From the NCBI RefSeq assembly GCF_002994745.2, contig NC_037093.1, forward strand, positions 43,070,384 through 43,134,383: a DNA stretch of 64,000 bases, written 5' to 3'. Positions 45,285 through 59,003 of the stretch are shown here, one piece after another. The notes beneath the pieces are model-generated. The model saw only the letters and a list, made by a program, of their open reading frames with translations, ran no database searches and was not told where the DNA came from. This DNA is from Rosa chinensis (taxonomy: Eukaryota; Streptophyta; Magnoliopsida; Rosales; Rosaceae). The stretch's first letter is position 1. Every line of letters starts with the position of its first letter. The translations under genes and the position numbers were made by a program.

Positions 45285-46043
45285 CTAGCTTTCTTGAAAT
45301 TGGGCAACATATTGTGCCCACTCGGCCCGAACCTCATCAATATCATCTTGTGTGTACATGTTGCTTCCTTTTCTGTCCCACTACACAATAGAAAATGTGA
45401 AAGTTAATATTAGTTAGAATGTAAGCCATTTTGAAGTACTGAAATACATTGACATATATCACCTTAGCACTCCACTCTTGGTTCTTGTCCTCCATTATGT
45501 TCTTCATGTAATGCATAATCCAAAACCCACAAGTTTTATGACCTTGCTGCTCCGGAATGCCCTACAACATTTAAAAATGTCAAGTACCCAGCCAAAAAAT
45601 TGTGGAATGACCACTAAGCAATTTCTAAGTTAAATGGAATTGCACATGCATTTAGTAAAATTCATAACATACCGCACAATTTTTCCATGTAACTATTTTT
45701 CTGCCTTAGTTTTTTGTGCATTGTATATTTTGATTGAGCTGCAAATTCATGATGATAACAATAAAGTTTCAGAAAATAGAGGAACTTAAAAAATATCAAA
45801 GCACTTGACATTTCCAGTGAAAATGTTAGTAAAAGAACGATTTTAGACCTGTTACGAAACTGAAGGTAAATATTACTTACTTGTCCACAATAGTTTTCCA
45901 TTCACCGGTGATTAGTCGTCTCTTCAATGGATCCATGAAATGCACAACTTCTTCAGCGGGGTTCACAACCGTTAACATCCAATGACAACTAACATCAAAC
46001 TGATATACTTAGTACCATAACAAACTACTGTATGCAACATATA

Positions 46044-46092
<49 letters not shown>

Positions 46093-49000
46093 AACATAAA
46101 GGTACAACATGAAGATTTCATACCCTGAGTTATAGGGCACCAAAAAAATCTGACCCGACTTCCCTTTTGCATAACAAGCTGATAGAGAACGAGCCCTTTT
46201 TGTTGGATTCCCACACCCAAGCGCACCTGTCTGAGCAGGGTCTATGAAGGAAATCATGTGCAGCATCTTAAATTTCTGCAACTTTTGGTAAAGGCAGCTA
46301 CAAAAAGATAAGACAAAAATATTCAAATCCTTTACAAGAATATTGAATATGAAAGTATATAACCTCATAAAATTAACATATTCATTTTATTTACAAACCT
46401 CATATACATCACAATGATGTTGTTAGATATCTCCTTCATGTGCGCCATGGCATACACATCTCTTCTAAAGATAGCTACCTTTCTTGGGCGGCCAAAAATT
46501 TCCTCGCTCAAATTGGTGTGGATGGTGACCCCATTCTTCAAGAATGTATTGGCCCATTGGCACAACTTCTTTAGTGGTAATGGCAGTTTAGGGGGCAGGA
46601 TGTCAAGGTCATCATGATCAAAATCATCATCGTACATATCCCTCCTTTTCTTTTTCACAATTTTACGATTTTCTTGCTCCTAGTTTTGTAAACAATAACA
46701 TGGCATGTTGTGAAGGTCATCATGATCATCAACTTTAAAACACAAAGTCTAAATTATTGTAAATAATAAGCAAAAGATACTACCTTCTCAACAACTTCAG
46801 GGGGTATAACCAAGCTTCTAGGCCAAGCAACACATGTACCAATCGCATCGGCAACTCTCACAATCTCATCTTTGATAGGAAATGGCAGCAAAGCATTAGC
46901 AACAACCACTTTGGTAACTGAAACACGTATATTTTCCTCTCCCAATGGTATACCATGGATAGTCTGCTGTGTGGCCTCAACATCAACTTCAACAATTGTT
47001 CCAAAAGCAACCATGTTGTCCACAGAACCTACTGCGAGTTTAAACTCTGACTTGACATTTGTTGACTGTACCTAATTCACCAAAAACCATTTTTAATCAA
47101 TCACATTTCAGGTTGAGACTTCATTAATATATATGAATGACTCAAAGGTAAGTGTAACGACATCATCAAGTAAAGAAGGGTACAATAAGCTGTTTACCGG
47201 AATTTTTTCCCAAAATTGACAATCGTCGATGAAAGGCGGTACAGTCCTAACCTTATCCATATTAATTGACGTCAGTTTCTTGCTCGCATTGCTGTCAATA
47301 ATAGCATTGTCTTTAGATAGCTTTTCAGCCTCTTCAGTCAAATTCAACTTCTTCTTCACAATTTTAGTGGCCTCAGTTTCAGAAACCTTTAATGCCTGCT
47401 CCATTTGTCGGGAACAGCTGCCAGTTGCAGAACCAAGTTCATTCACTACTGTCACTGGTTTCGGTGATTCAACCAGCACCTCTTTCCCCTCAACCTTTGA
47501 TTCTAACTTCCTCAACCTCTCCTCCCACATGGCTCTTTCCCTCTCAATTTGTTGTTCCCTCTCAAAGTCCCACTTAGCTTTCTCCTCTGCAATGATACTT
47601 TGTCTCTCCTCTGCCAATATCTTCTTAACACTTATCCTCACAGATTCTTCTACACTTTGCTTTCGGCGTTTTGGTAGATTGAGGTATGAATGTGGCTTGA
47701 CAAAGCCACCAACACCTCATACCCTGCCAGGATACTCGGGGCTCCCTAAAGCCAAAGTAAGAACATCATCTGATCCAGAAGTTGTAATCTCACCATCGGA
47801 TACTCTTTTCTAAGATTTCCTGATATAGATATAGATATACAGCATTGGATACAAGATTGTTATTTGAAAATTCAGTAAAATTTAAATCAAATAATCAAAT
47901 CCAGTGGTAGGACTTACAATTTTTTCTGCTGCTTTCTCTATCACTGGCCCATTGAAACTGCCGGTCTTGTCTTGCCGTGCCTTTATCCACATTGTAGCAC
48001 GATCAAGTTCTTCAATAGGTGTGCTTTCGGACTAACATGAAAAGAAAAAGAAAATCATTGTTACTTTTTGCTAAACCCAATGCTTTTGAATATATGGGAT
48101 AGTATTAATTCATAGAAATACTAACCAGTTCTTCTTGTAGATTAGCATACCCTTTTCTAGCCATGCGATGAGGGTACTTATTCTCCTTCCTCTTTAATAT
48201 TTGGGCATGGCGAAGTTCCTACAAAGCATATGTAGCTTATGTATTTCAGAAAAAGAACCAGTAATGCTTCTTAACATTATCAACTTAATTTGAATAAGCT
48301 AGCTACGAGAATTTCATATACCTGAAATGCATGTGAAGTCCTATCAGCAACAAAGATATCCCAATCTTCCTGGTCAATGGATCGATAGTCATCTGGAGGG
48401 AACTGCAAGAGTTCAGGAGTTTCCAAATATGGTATGATGTACAACTTCGTTAATTTGCTTTTGAACTCTCTCAATTTATTTGCAGCTGATGTAATAACCA
48501 GTTTCTTCCACTCTTTGGGCACCACAAATGCATCCTACATAAATGCTAACATGTTTAATACTCCCTAAATAATACACATATTTAAAATAGCTGCAAAAAG
48601 AAGGTTAAATTCCAAATATCTTTTACCTGAATACTTTCCCAAATCTTGTCTTTCTCATCAACATCCACCTCTCTCCAATCTGAGATAGATATTGGGATCT
48701 TTGTCCTTGCTAACACCCCAATGTAGGATTGCATCTCTTTAGCTACCTTCCCAATAGGTTCCCCTTGAGCGTTACACTCCACTTTCATCCTTCTTCCACG
48801 AATAAGTCGCTTGGTAATGCGATTCATCGTCACCATACCCCTTTTAAGCAACTTCAGCCCACCGGTTACGTTCTCGTCATCATCATCAGGGTTTTTGCTC
48901 CTTCCATGCTTGCTACCGGAGGCTGACTTAAAGTTTACCACAACCTTCTTGGACTTAGACCCTATACTTCTCTTAGAGACAGATTGGTTAGAGTTAGATC

Positions 49001-49229
49001 TATCCTTAGTATTTGTCGATGTTGCTGTACCTTTCTTGGGGTTTGCAGCTTTACTAGGTGACTTCATAACCTTTGTTTTGCCCAAAATTGGCTTCTTGGA
49101 CTTGGCAGGTTGTTTTGGTGCAGTGTCTTCATCAACTGGTTTCGACACTCCACTACATCTCTTCATTTGCACTGCCTTCATTCTCAATGCTATAGCTTTA
49201 GCTTTCGCTGTAGTTTTAGACGGAGCCAT
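45285..49229 (-). pseudogene. CACTA-1 second gene: Transposase_24 plus Ulp1-like protease
   Basis: Spliced gene starting MAPSKTTAKAKA at 49229. Exon 1 (49229-48627) is Lys/Ser-rich, then reads GRRMKVECNAQGEPIGKVAK. Exon 2 (48534-48322) and an exon near 48219-48126 follow. An exon near 48032-47921 reads ELDRATMWIKARQDKTGSFN, the Transposase_24 block. The next exon reads DVLTLALGSPEYPGRV, then an in-frame TGA at 47717-47719, then VEESVRISVKKILAEER. The C-terminal part is an Ulp1 (C48) cysteine-protease fold: His in HWMLTVVNPAEEV (about 45975), Asp in FMDPL, Gln and Cys in PEQQGHKTCGFWIM (about 45545). Stop at 45285. Ulp1 domains cleave SUMO-type linkages; their role in transposons is not settled. 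Confidence 0.78.
46045..46089. repeat. CA microsatellite
   Basis: (CA)n, about 42 bp, in an intron-like part of the CACTA-1 second gene. Confidence 0.95.
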
Positions 49230-49500
49230 CAGCTGAAAAAAGGAAAAAAAATAAAATAAAAAGAACAAGAAAACAGTTAGCAAGATGATTGAAGATATTT
49301 ATAACGTAAACCACACATTGTAGCAGCAATTACACAAGTATAGAATATAGTGACAAATATTTAATGATAAATGTAAGAAAAGTGCTATGCAAGTCAAAGA
49401 TTCATATATTTTCATCAAACAAAACAGTACAAAGACACAAAACTCAAACGAACAAACATGTCTTAACCCAAATAGCTTTAGCCTATTTCCTTATAGCCTA

Positions 49501-52500
49501 TTAGCCATGTGAACCGTTTTCCTTCTCAATCCATATTCCTTCATCTCCAGGTCGCATATAACTGCTAGGTTCATCACCAACAATGTTATCAAAAGTCTCA
49601 ATGGATGGCATTGTGGCATTAAATGGCTGCTGCTCCATTTCAATATCCTCTAGCTCCTCATCTTCAGCAGCCCCTTGGTAGTCTCTATCTGGGCACCGTA
49701 CGACTACTGACCATTGAGCATCAAGAGGGTCTTGTATGTAAAAAATTTGCTTTACATGTGTACTCAAGACAAAAGCATCCTTCAAGTGCCCTTTTCTATT
49801 TAGATTTACCAAAGTAAACCCAAGTTCGTCTACTTTGATGCCCCTAACATTCTCAACCCAATCACATTTGAATATCGGAACCCTAAACTTATAGTAGTCC
49901 AACTCCCAGATTTGTCTAATCACACCGTAAAAGTCCATATCATCAGTTCTGGGGTTTTTATCCCTTGCACTAGAAACTTGCATTGCATCAGCTTGCAAAA
50001 ACACTCCACTGTTTTGAACTGAACGAACATTATCCCGCTCCTTGGTGTTGAAATCAACTCCATTAACCTGGTATCCACTAAATGTCGGCACTTCATTCTT
50101 TGGTCCACCTGCCAGCCACCTCATTGTTTCTGAAACCTTATTGTTGGCGAACATGAGTTCATTTGATACCTAGAAAACAAAATAAGCAGTTACACATTAT
50201 GCTTATGTAAAACCATATATATTGGACACCTCCAAAAACATCAATAATCTAGAACTTATCCTCTCCTTTAACCACTCAGTAAATGTTTGGTTCTGTTTAT
50301 CCTTCAGCCACTTTCGGTTTTTCGAGAACTTAGGAAACAACAACTTCAATAACTCCAAGTGTTCACTAAGATGATGGAAATTCAAAATAGTAAGCAAGAT
50401 TGAAAACAAATAATGAAGGAAATGTTCATAATAATAATAAAAAAAAAAAGATACACTGAAACAAGAAATGACTTACGTGAAATAGGGCATCGCATCCTCC
50501 GTATTTTGTAAGACACAAAGATGTGCTTGATGCAGCTCCTTTCCATAAACAGATATCATGGTAGCGCCTGATAATGGTGTTGTCGCATTACGGACTCCTG
50601 ATTTGCAACTTTCTGGAATTCCAGCAGTAGTAGCATCAGCAAGCATACGTTCAGCACAAAACTCAACAGCCTCTTCGACAATGTAACACTCTGCTATGCA
50701 CCTCTCAGGATGCCTACGACATCTCACCCATCCTTTAAACACTTTCATTTATCTCTCGAAGGGGTACATCCATCGAAAAAATACTGGACCACACAGCTCA
50801 ACTTCTCTCACAAGATGGACAGTTAAATGAATCATGATGTCGAAAAAAGAAGGTGGGAAGTACTTCTCAAGCAAGCAAACTGTAACAACCAGGTCAGCTT
50901 GCATTTTTTCTAGCTTCGAAACATCGATCACTTTTGAACATATAGCCTTGAAGAATAGGCAGAAACGAATTATTGCATACCGAACAGGCTTCTCTAGAAT
51001 AGAGCGTAAAGCAACAGGGAGAAGAATTTGCATGACGGTGTGACAATCATGCGATTTAAGACCAACAAGTCTTAAATCATCTATAGAGACAAGACTTCTA
51101 ACATTTGAGGAAAACCGGACAGGCACAGTCATATCGAAAAAAGAGCTGCAAACAATTTTCTTTTCATTTAGCAGCAAGTTCCAAGTAGCCAAAGGTAACT
51201 TGTCCCTTTTGGCACCAGTTTTAGGGCTCAAATCAGTCCTAATGCCCATTTCAACCATGTCTAAACAAGCAGCAACCCCATCCTTTGTTTTACCTGGAAT
51301 GTTCAACAACGTACCAATGAGGGCATCACAACAATTCTTCTCAATGTGCATGACATCGAGATTATGACGTACGGGAATATATTTCCAGTACTCTAGTTCA
51401 AAGAACACAGACTGCTTTTTCCAACATGGTCTGCTTTGGTCATCAACACCCTTACCATGAGGAAGACGAGACTTTTTGCCAAATTCACAATTCAGACTCT
51501 CTACTCTTGCTAACACCTCGTCTCCAGTTAATGGTTCAGGAGCAAGGTCCTCTTCTATTGTGTTGTCGAAAGCAGCATACTATTTTTGATAAGGATGATG
51601 TCGAGGTAGAAAGCGGCGATGCCTCATGAATGACATTTTGTTACCATTTTTCAACCTATGTGGTCGGGTCTGATCAACGCATATTGGACAAGCATTGTAA
51701 CCTTTTACAATGCTACCTGACAAGTTCCCATAAGCATGAAAATCGTTAATAGTCCAGAGGAGTACCGCTTTCAGTTTGAAGTAGTCCCTTCTTAATGCAT
51801 CATATACTCCTTCAACTCCATCCCACAACAATTTCAAGTCATCTATTAAGGGCTGCAAATAGACATCAATATCGTTACCAGGTTGTTTTGGTCCAAATAT
51901 TAACAACGTCAACATCATATACTTCGTCTTCATACACAGCAAGAAGGAAGATTATATGTGACAAGTATAACAGGCCAACAAGAGTACATGCTACTTAGCG
52001 AAGTATGGGGGTTAAAGCCATCAGATGAGAGGGCTAGTCTGAGGTTCCTAGGCTCATTCCCAAATTCTGGCCATCTTTTATCAATTAAATCCCAGGTTGG
52101 GGAATCAGCTGGATGTCGCATCATCCCATCTTTTTTTCTGCCATGGTCGTGCCAAGTCAGATTCTTAGATGTGTTTGCTGATTGGTACAATCGTTTAAAC
52201 CTCGGGATTAATGGAAAGTACCATAATACCTTGGCAGGAATCCCTTCTTTCTCTGTTTTATCCTTGCCCAATTTCCACCGTGAAACACCACAAGTGGGGC
52301 ATATAATAGCATCTACATGCTGCTGTCTATACAAGATGCAGTCATTAGGACATGCATGGATCTTTTCGTACTCCATCCCTAATTGACTAAGTGTTTTTTT
52401 TGCCTCATACAATGAGGCTGGAACCTCATTCGCTTTAGGAAGCAAACCCCCAATCATTATTAGCATGTCGGAATAGCAAGCATCGGTCATTCCATGCTTT

Positions 52501-52961
52501 GCTTTCAGATTGAATGTCTGAATCAAACCATTCAACTTGGTTGTCTTGGTACAACCAGGGTACAAGGGCTTATCACCATCCTCCACATACTTTAGAAACT
52601 CATTTGAGTCTTCAGATATCTCCTCATCCTCACTTCCTCCTATATCTACATCATTCTCCCCTACCCCACTAGCAGGTTCCCAATCTACAGTTTCAGATTC
52701 GCCTTGCATTATACTATTCATGTGAGAAGTAGAAGGCTCTCCATGCCACCTCCAATTCTTATAACTCTCATCAATACCATTCCAGAATATATGGTCTTTA
52801 ATAACTCTAATGGAAAATCCATCGGTGTTGCAACATTTTAAACAAGGACAACGTATCTTCCTTTCATTACTGGCATTCGCTGAGGCAAATTTTAAAAATT
52901 CTGCTAGTCCTAGCTGAAACTTCTGTGATCTTCTATCGGCGTGCATCCACGACTTATCCAT
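49501..52961 (-). pseudogene. CACTA-1 TNP2-type transposase
   Basis: Starts MDKSWMHADRRSQKF at 52961. Residues about 1-80 are the transposase-associated zinc-binding domain (RKIRCPCLKCCNTDGF). The TNP2 catalytic region follows, with CPNDCILYR...CPTCGVSRWK, LALSSDGFNPH, GNDIDVYLQPLIDDLK, YNACPICVDQT, and HNLDVMHIEKNCCDALIGTLL. DUF4218-like (PFERXXKVFKGWVRCRRHPERC, about 50750) and DUF4216-like (GFTLVNLNRKG, QIFYIQDPLDAQWSVV, 49501-50154) parts come last. Three lesions are visible: a frameshift near 51945 (NLPS-W lost), TAG at 51580-51582, and TAA at 50749-50751 in FER-Y. A splice donor follows YFT near 50478. It is inactive. Confidence 0.87.
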
Positions 52962-55189
52962 ATACTACAGCTTACAAATATATATATATATGTATATCCT
53001 AAGTAAAAATAACACACAGATGCTAATCCTATGTTATTCATTTTAACATAAACACACAAAAAAAAAAGGCTCCAAGCAATATCATAGCATAAACCAGATC
53101 TTCCTAGAAGCAAAATCATATATGCATGCAACCAACATTGACAAGAAACAAAATAAGGAAACCACACTTTCTAGCTCTTCATATAATCAACATAACTTCA
53201 ACATTTGACAAGTTTTCTATTAAAAAATGCAATCAAAGCAAAGAAAAGCATTCAGCTTAAATGAATAAAGATTTTACAAATAATCATGCCCATCTTAATA
53301 ACTTGTATAAATAGTGAGAAACTATACCTGTGAACTTTGAACTTTGGATTTGACTTTGGACAAGGCTGTGAGTCTTTGATCACGTCAATCTTCAATCTGT
53401 AAACGCAATAAACACTAATGAGCATAACAGAAACAAAAAGTGTCAACAAAAAAAGAAGAGAAGAAGAAAAAGTGTAAAATCTGATCTATCTAAACTTGAG
53501 ACTGGGGATTTAATTATTTTTCATAATTCTGGTTAAATTGCTGTAATTTCTAAATGATCAGAATGTTGCAAATTGATTCAGCAGTACAGCGATGCAACAA
53601 ATATGCACAATAAAGCAATTAAAGTGCACTTCATTTCTGTCAAATTTTCACTAAACTCACAGACCAATTTTACTGGGGGTACACACTCCAAGCAAGAAAG
53701 TGACACACTACAATTTTCTATCCAATACACTGAAGAGTCATGAACAAAGTAGATTCTAGTACTCGAATAAAAAAACTAAAGGAGATTTATGATGATGCTC
53801 AAGTTCAGCTTCCAAGCACTGGTGTTCAACAAAATGTTCAAACACAAAGCAACAAAAGATCAAGATCAACATCATTGAGTATTTCATAGGCGATCCTTAG
53901 GTTTGCTGGCTAACACCTTGATTAGTAAGACCAGCTTCCGGTTACTTGTCGAACTCTGCCGTACTCACTCAAAAATGGCCAAAACTTTCCTTATTATAGT
54001 TAAAAGCCTTTGACCAAGCTAGAGAGCTAGGATCTTCTAAAAAAAAAAAAAAGCTAAGAATTTTAGGATATGAAGCTGTCAAATGGCATTATTATATGTA
54101 ATACAACAACTTTGGATCTTGGCTGCAGCAATCAAGTCGGCCAAGATAATCTAGTATTAAATAAATGTTGAATTGGAATGGTGGAATCAATCAAACATTA
54201 ATCGAGCTGGTATCCTAGTTATCATGTTCAGATTTTGCCATGAAATGCTTACTAATGTCATTTTATTGTAATTTAAATGTTGGTATATTATATAGTATCC
54301 CGATTCATACAAAGAAGCATTTGAAAACTAATGTTGCTTACTAATGTCATTTGAAAACTAATCATCAATCTAAAAAATAATATAAAGAAGCAGCAACCAT
54401 CAAAAACTCATCCAACCCAGTAAAACCCAAAATCCCGATTCATAAAAGAAACAAACTTTCTGTGCAAAATTGGCAAACCCAATAATCAGAACCAAAGATG
54501 ACTCAAAACCCACAAGAAGTCTGAGCATAATCTTACCTTCAACAGAAGAATCCTAGGCCGTGGTGAACGAAACAACAAGCATAGAGGGGTGTCCACATTA
54601 CCCACCAAGGAACCAAACTTTGCAACCCTGCAAAAACCCCAACGGGTTGGATGACATTGATGTTTAAGAAAATATGAAGTGACGATGAAAGAGTACTTAC
54701 GCGTCGATCAACTTCGATTACAACTTCAAGCCCTCTGGAAAATCGGCCCCAATTTTTTCTTCTTCTTCAAATTAATCCCCCAAATTTTCCATCTAGGATC
54801 TGTCAGACCTTCCTCTAGATCAACTCGTCCTCTATTTCCTTCAATGGGTTCTTCTCAGACGATTGTTAGATAGGCTATCATGGTTTTCTTCAAATGCACC
54901 ACCACTGCTGAAATTAGGTTTCTTCAAATGCACCTCAATCTAATGTTGAATCTGAGATTAGGGTCTGATAATCTGTCGCGGATGCTCTGTGTTTGCTGGT
55001 TGCATGCAGTTTCGATAGAGACTTGAGAGATGCCCAGTTTGAGATCAGTTGAGCTGAGAGATTTGAGAGAAAAAGGAAGACTTGAGAAACTCTGAATGGA
55101 GTCGGGCTTAGACAAATGAAAGGTAGAAGGCAATTTTGCCTTAGACCAAAAAACCCAAAAATTAAATGAGTTGACTCCCACATGTAATC
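52962..55189. other. CACTA-1 5' region, no gene seen
   Basis: Intron-like or promoter sequence upstream of the transposase genes. It is AT-rich, with a short (TA)n at 52977-52990. A spliced 5' leader is possible: a CAGGTATAG-type donor occurs near 53330. Open frames of about 85 codons near 54924-55198 are not supported by any motif. Confidence 0.55.
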
Positions 55190-55715
55190 AGACAACACAA
55201 TTACGTCAAATTAGTTGTCTGATGCTTACCACTCTTTGACTCAACTAGGGTTTTGACCAACTTTTAGAGGGAAATACCTTAATCGATTGGGAGGGAAATT
55301 TCTAAAATTTTAGTCCAACTCATTCAGACGACATAATTTTCTTATCACTGTTGTTTGAATAAGTCGAGCTTTGAGGCTTCAGAGGAATAAAATTCTCTAC
55401 CTTTCAGTCCAACTCATTCAAACGACAGAATACTGTTGTTTGAATAAGTCAAGCTTTGAGGCTTCAGAGGAATGAAATTCTCTACCTTGAGCCAACAACA
55501 TAAAAATGTTGTTTCAATAAGAGCCTTTAGAGGAATGAAATTATAGGTACATCTCTATCTGCAAGTAACAACATTAAAATGTTGTCTGAATGTCACCCAT
55601 TTACTCAAAATGAAAAAACTGTGTTTTAGTGGGTATTCAAACAACAGAGTTAGGTTTATCTGTTGTCTGAAAATTTCAGACAACAGAAAATTAGCTTTCT
55701 GTCGTCTGACGTCTG
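55190..55715. repeat. CACTA-1 subterminal repeats, right
   Basis: Degenerate ATTGTTGTTTGAATAA and TTTGTCGTCTGA units at intervals of about 40-60 bp, including a tandem GAGCTTTGAGGCTTCAGAGG stretch at about 55368-55465, inverted relative to those at the left end. Confidence 0.8.
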
Positions 55716-55742
55716 TTGTATGATTGAGTTATTGGCATAGTG

Positions 55743-56420
55743 TGTTAATCCGTGCATGAAATGCTTTCGTTGTTCTAACTTGTTAGTACTTTCACTTGTT
55801 TGAGAGCTACATGTCATATGAATGTCTTTGCATGTGCAGTACACCACTTGTTCTAGATTTGCAAAAGTCAGTTACGCTGGCCATGCATATTTTGGCTTTC
55901 CATATATTCATCACGCTTATCGTATTTTTGTTGCATTTTTCATTGCTATTAGATTACTATTACCTACTTATCATCGGACAATGACTACAAAATAACAACA
56001 CGACGTAGAATTAAGAAACATAGGATTCCAAGCACTGACTAACAAATGTGATATCGGAGGTAACTAGAAATAATCATGATTAAGTTTTTCAATGCCGCTG
56101 TAGCTGAATCATAATAAATACACTAATCCTTCAATTTTCAGGGCCATCATTAAAATTACTCAAAGATGAAAACATAATCTACAATTTGCCTGAAAACATA
56201 TTCTACAATTTGCCTCTTTTTCTTTTGATACTTCCCATCTTCACATTTGGCATCTTAAGTCTTGTACTACAGGGTATGAGTGTTGAATATTGTAGTCATA
56301 CTATACCATGAAGAGGTGAATATATAATGAGGTTTTTGGCCATAGATAGTCTTTTTACAATGTGACTTAGGTAATTTTAATGAACCTTGTAATTGCATGA
56401 ATCGTTTTTTTAATTGGCAC
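55743..56420. other. Array flank, unit 6, between CACTA-1 and solo LTR
   Basis: AT-rich, non-coding. The left edge TGTTAATCC aligns with the flank near 23588. It ends with GGCAC, the TSD of the solo LTR at 56421. Confidence 0.55.
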
Positions 56421-57719
56421 TGATAGGAGCATTTTATGCGACGTGTATATGGTTAATCCATATATTAATTTTTGTTAGTTTATTCTATTTTCTTTTTATT
56501 TATTTACTTTGGTGTTTATTAGGTTTTTCGGAGCAAATATACAAAAAGAAGATAATATTGAGGAAAGATGAGCAAATAAGGAAAAGCTTGAAGTCCTAGC
56601 CCAAGCAGAAGACCTTGATGGAACGAGAAACCCAATCCATGGAGATATTGCAGCAAATTATGGAGATATTCGCAGAGATATTGATGATGACATGACGAAG
56701 TCTCATTGGAAAAAATAATGTGGAGAAATCCTAATTTAATCAGAGAATTAAGAAGTTGATTTTCTCTACACTTTAAGGACTCTCAAACCAAAAAAAAATG
56801 AAGGAGGACTCAAGAGCACTATAAAAAGGCTAGAAAAGCTAACGAAAAGACTCTTACGCGCGATAATCAAGCAAGAAGCCCGAGCAGAAGAAAGCAAATC
56901 AGCCATCCACCGACTAGTCCGCAGATCCCGCCGACCAGTCGTTCTGACGACTTTTCCAACTTGATTTTTAGGGTTTTTCTGTTTTACTTTGCTTATGAAT
57001 TCTTTTGTGCTTCCAATTCAAACCATGTGCAACTAAATTCTAAGTAGTTAGGGCATGTTGAAGCCCCAAATCATGATTGTATGCCATGCTATGACATTTA
57101 ATTAGTTTTTGTTTATTCAATGGATGAGAACCTAATTACTATCTTTACATTGATGATTTCTTTATGTGCTTTCTTTGGTGGCCAACTTAGATTGCATGTT
57201 TAGGATTCTATTGCTATGAATGATCATTGCCTGTTCCTTTTAAGAAGGTTTCATACGTTGAAAGTTCTAGAGTAGTAAATCGTCTATAAGGCAAGTGATT
57301 AGGTTCCTAAATTAATTGAGACGCGTCATACTCATGATGTCTTATGATGTCTCGTTTTTCTTAATCTTAATGATTTCTATGTGTTAAATCTAGAGTTGCG
57401 TCAATCTAGGTTGCATTTTAGGAAATAGGTTAGGTGTAGAGCGTCTCTCACCTAGCATACAAGTAAGGAAAAACAATAGGTTAATTCAAGCGTTGGGTTA
57501 ACTTGAGCATCTTCATCCTTAGGTAAATAAGACTAGGTTAAACATGATTTGCATACTTGATTGATTGGTGGTGGATACATTCCCTAACTTCTGCTTCTCT
57601 ATTGATTCTCAACTTTAAGCAATTTCATTATTTGTATTTACTTTCAATTGTTTTCACAAACTTCACAATCGACTCTTAAACTCGAGAAGTCTTACACTAC
57701 TAGCAAAATAGCAATTACC

Positions 57720-58015
57720 CACAGATTTTAATCTGTGTGCAATAATACTTTCTCACACGGATCGGATTTCAGTGCGTGATGACTTTTACCCACAGTACAC
57801 ACACATATTGAGTGACCGTGTGATTTGGAGGGGGCATAATACTCATCTCACACGGATTATTTTGTCCGTGTGAATATTAGACGTAGGCCCCACTATCTTT
57901 CTATAAATATAAAATACCGTAATGGAATGAATCCGTGTGAACAACTTCCTTTTTCACACAGATATCTGTGTCAAATACATAAATTCTATCTCACACGGAT
58001 TTCTGTGTGAAAGAG
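57720..58015. repeat. CACTA-2 subterminal repeats, left
   Basis: Repeated CACACGGAT and ATCCGTGTGA motifs, about ten copies, partly self-complementary. Confidence 0.85.
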
Positions 58016-58680
58016 TAGCTTTCAAAAAAAAAATTCTGCAAATTAATTATCAAATACATCCGTAACCAATTTTTTTTTCCCTGAACATTTCAACAAGATA
58101 GAGCCAATCTATCCAACATATTTGCTCTGAAATTGCAGAGTAAACCTACTGAAGATACTGAAAATCTAAACATATAAGTTTGAACATAAATAACAGCTTG
58201 TGCATAAGAATTAATTTTGCAAATTGAAAACCCAACTCTAATTGCCATCACTTGTATCCGGTTGACATGATAAGTCTTGGCTGCAAACAAACAAGAAGAC
58301 GATGACTTGAACTACCATCTCAGATTCTCCAAAAACATGGCTAAAAAAAACTAAGATCAGTTTTTTTTTTTTTTTTTCTTTCCTCACCTATTTCTCAAAT
58401 TTTTCTTGTGATAAAAATAAGGATTAGAGCAGCCACACGTTCTGGTGCTTCAAAATATGACTCAGCTACTACAAGAGAACCAGTTGAATGCCGGGGATAT
58501 TAGAGAGATATTCGCTTTCAGTTAAAGAATAATACTCATAGAAAGTCTCCTAAAAGAGTTAACAGCCTTGAAACAAAGAACAAGAATCACCATGTAAACT
58601 ACCCATCTGCTAGAGAAAATGAATCACCACAAGAACAATACATGAAAGAAAACTCAAAAAAGAACAGGAGAAGTACATAC

Positions 58681-59003
58681 CCCTCTATAATGGCCTTCTT
58701 AGCTGCTAGAAAATCCTTGAAAAACAAGGTAACAAGCACTAAAAATGCCATGGAGTACGGATTCACAGATTTCGATTCCCCATTTCCAGAAGATAAATGC
58801 CTGACAGAGTTTGAATATAAGTGTCAACCCAAACTTCGATCTATAAAATGCCAGAACTTTGGAACCAATGACCTTAGCGAACAGCTTCATAACCCAATTC
58901 CAAGAGAAAACTGAGGCTCCAAAGCCATGTAACAAGATCATAGGAAGACCAACATTCTCAGTCTCACTTGAGACACTCTCACAGTACTCTGTTAGTAAAA
59001 GTA
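58681..59003 (-). pseudogene. Captured exon of an alpha/beta-hydrolase gene
   Basis: Minus-strand exon-like segment of 323 bp, preceded by a splice acceptor (CCGGCTGCAG) and followed by a donor (GTATGTAC), so it looks like a whole exon. Translation gives SETENVGLPMILLHGFGASV, then FSWNWVMKLFAKVIGSKVLA. The H-G-F-G-A-S-x-F-S-W block is the oxyanion-hole region of a plant alpha/beta-hydrolase family. After GLTL the frame shifts; in the new frame the sequence reads SSGNGESKSVNPYSMAF, then KDFLAAKKAI, which continues the same family. The nucleophile and the rest of the catalytic triad lie outside it. The family is recalled, not searched. It is a fragment with a small indel, not a working gene. 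Confidence 0.75.

Larger units (their letters stand above)
43888..55742 (-). mobile_element. CACTA-1 transposon (En/Spm-like)
   Basis: 11,855 bp with 11-bp terminal inverted repeats CACTATGCCAA / TTGGCATAGTG and a 3-bp TSD, TGT (43885-43887 and 55743-55745). Subterminal repeats of TCTGTCGTCTGA type lie at both ends. Two minus-strand genes are present, a TNP2-type transposase and a Transposase_24/Ulp1 protein; both are broken. It sits inside array flank: TGTTAATCC resumes at 55743, as at about 23588. Confidence 0.94.

Noticed and set aside
46009..46368. 119-codon frame with a Cys/Val run
   Set aside because: The Cys-Val run is the translated CA microsatellite. Only the part before it (SFIDPAQTGALGCGNPTKRA) is likely real exon, and it is included in the Ulp1-type gene.
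54924..55198. Two overlapping frames of about 85 codons near the right end of CACTA-1
   Set aside because: They are in the promoter side of the transposon next to the subterminal repeats. They have no motif and overlap each other in different frames.
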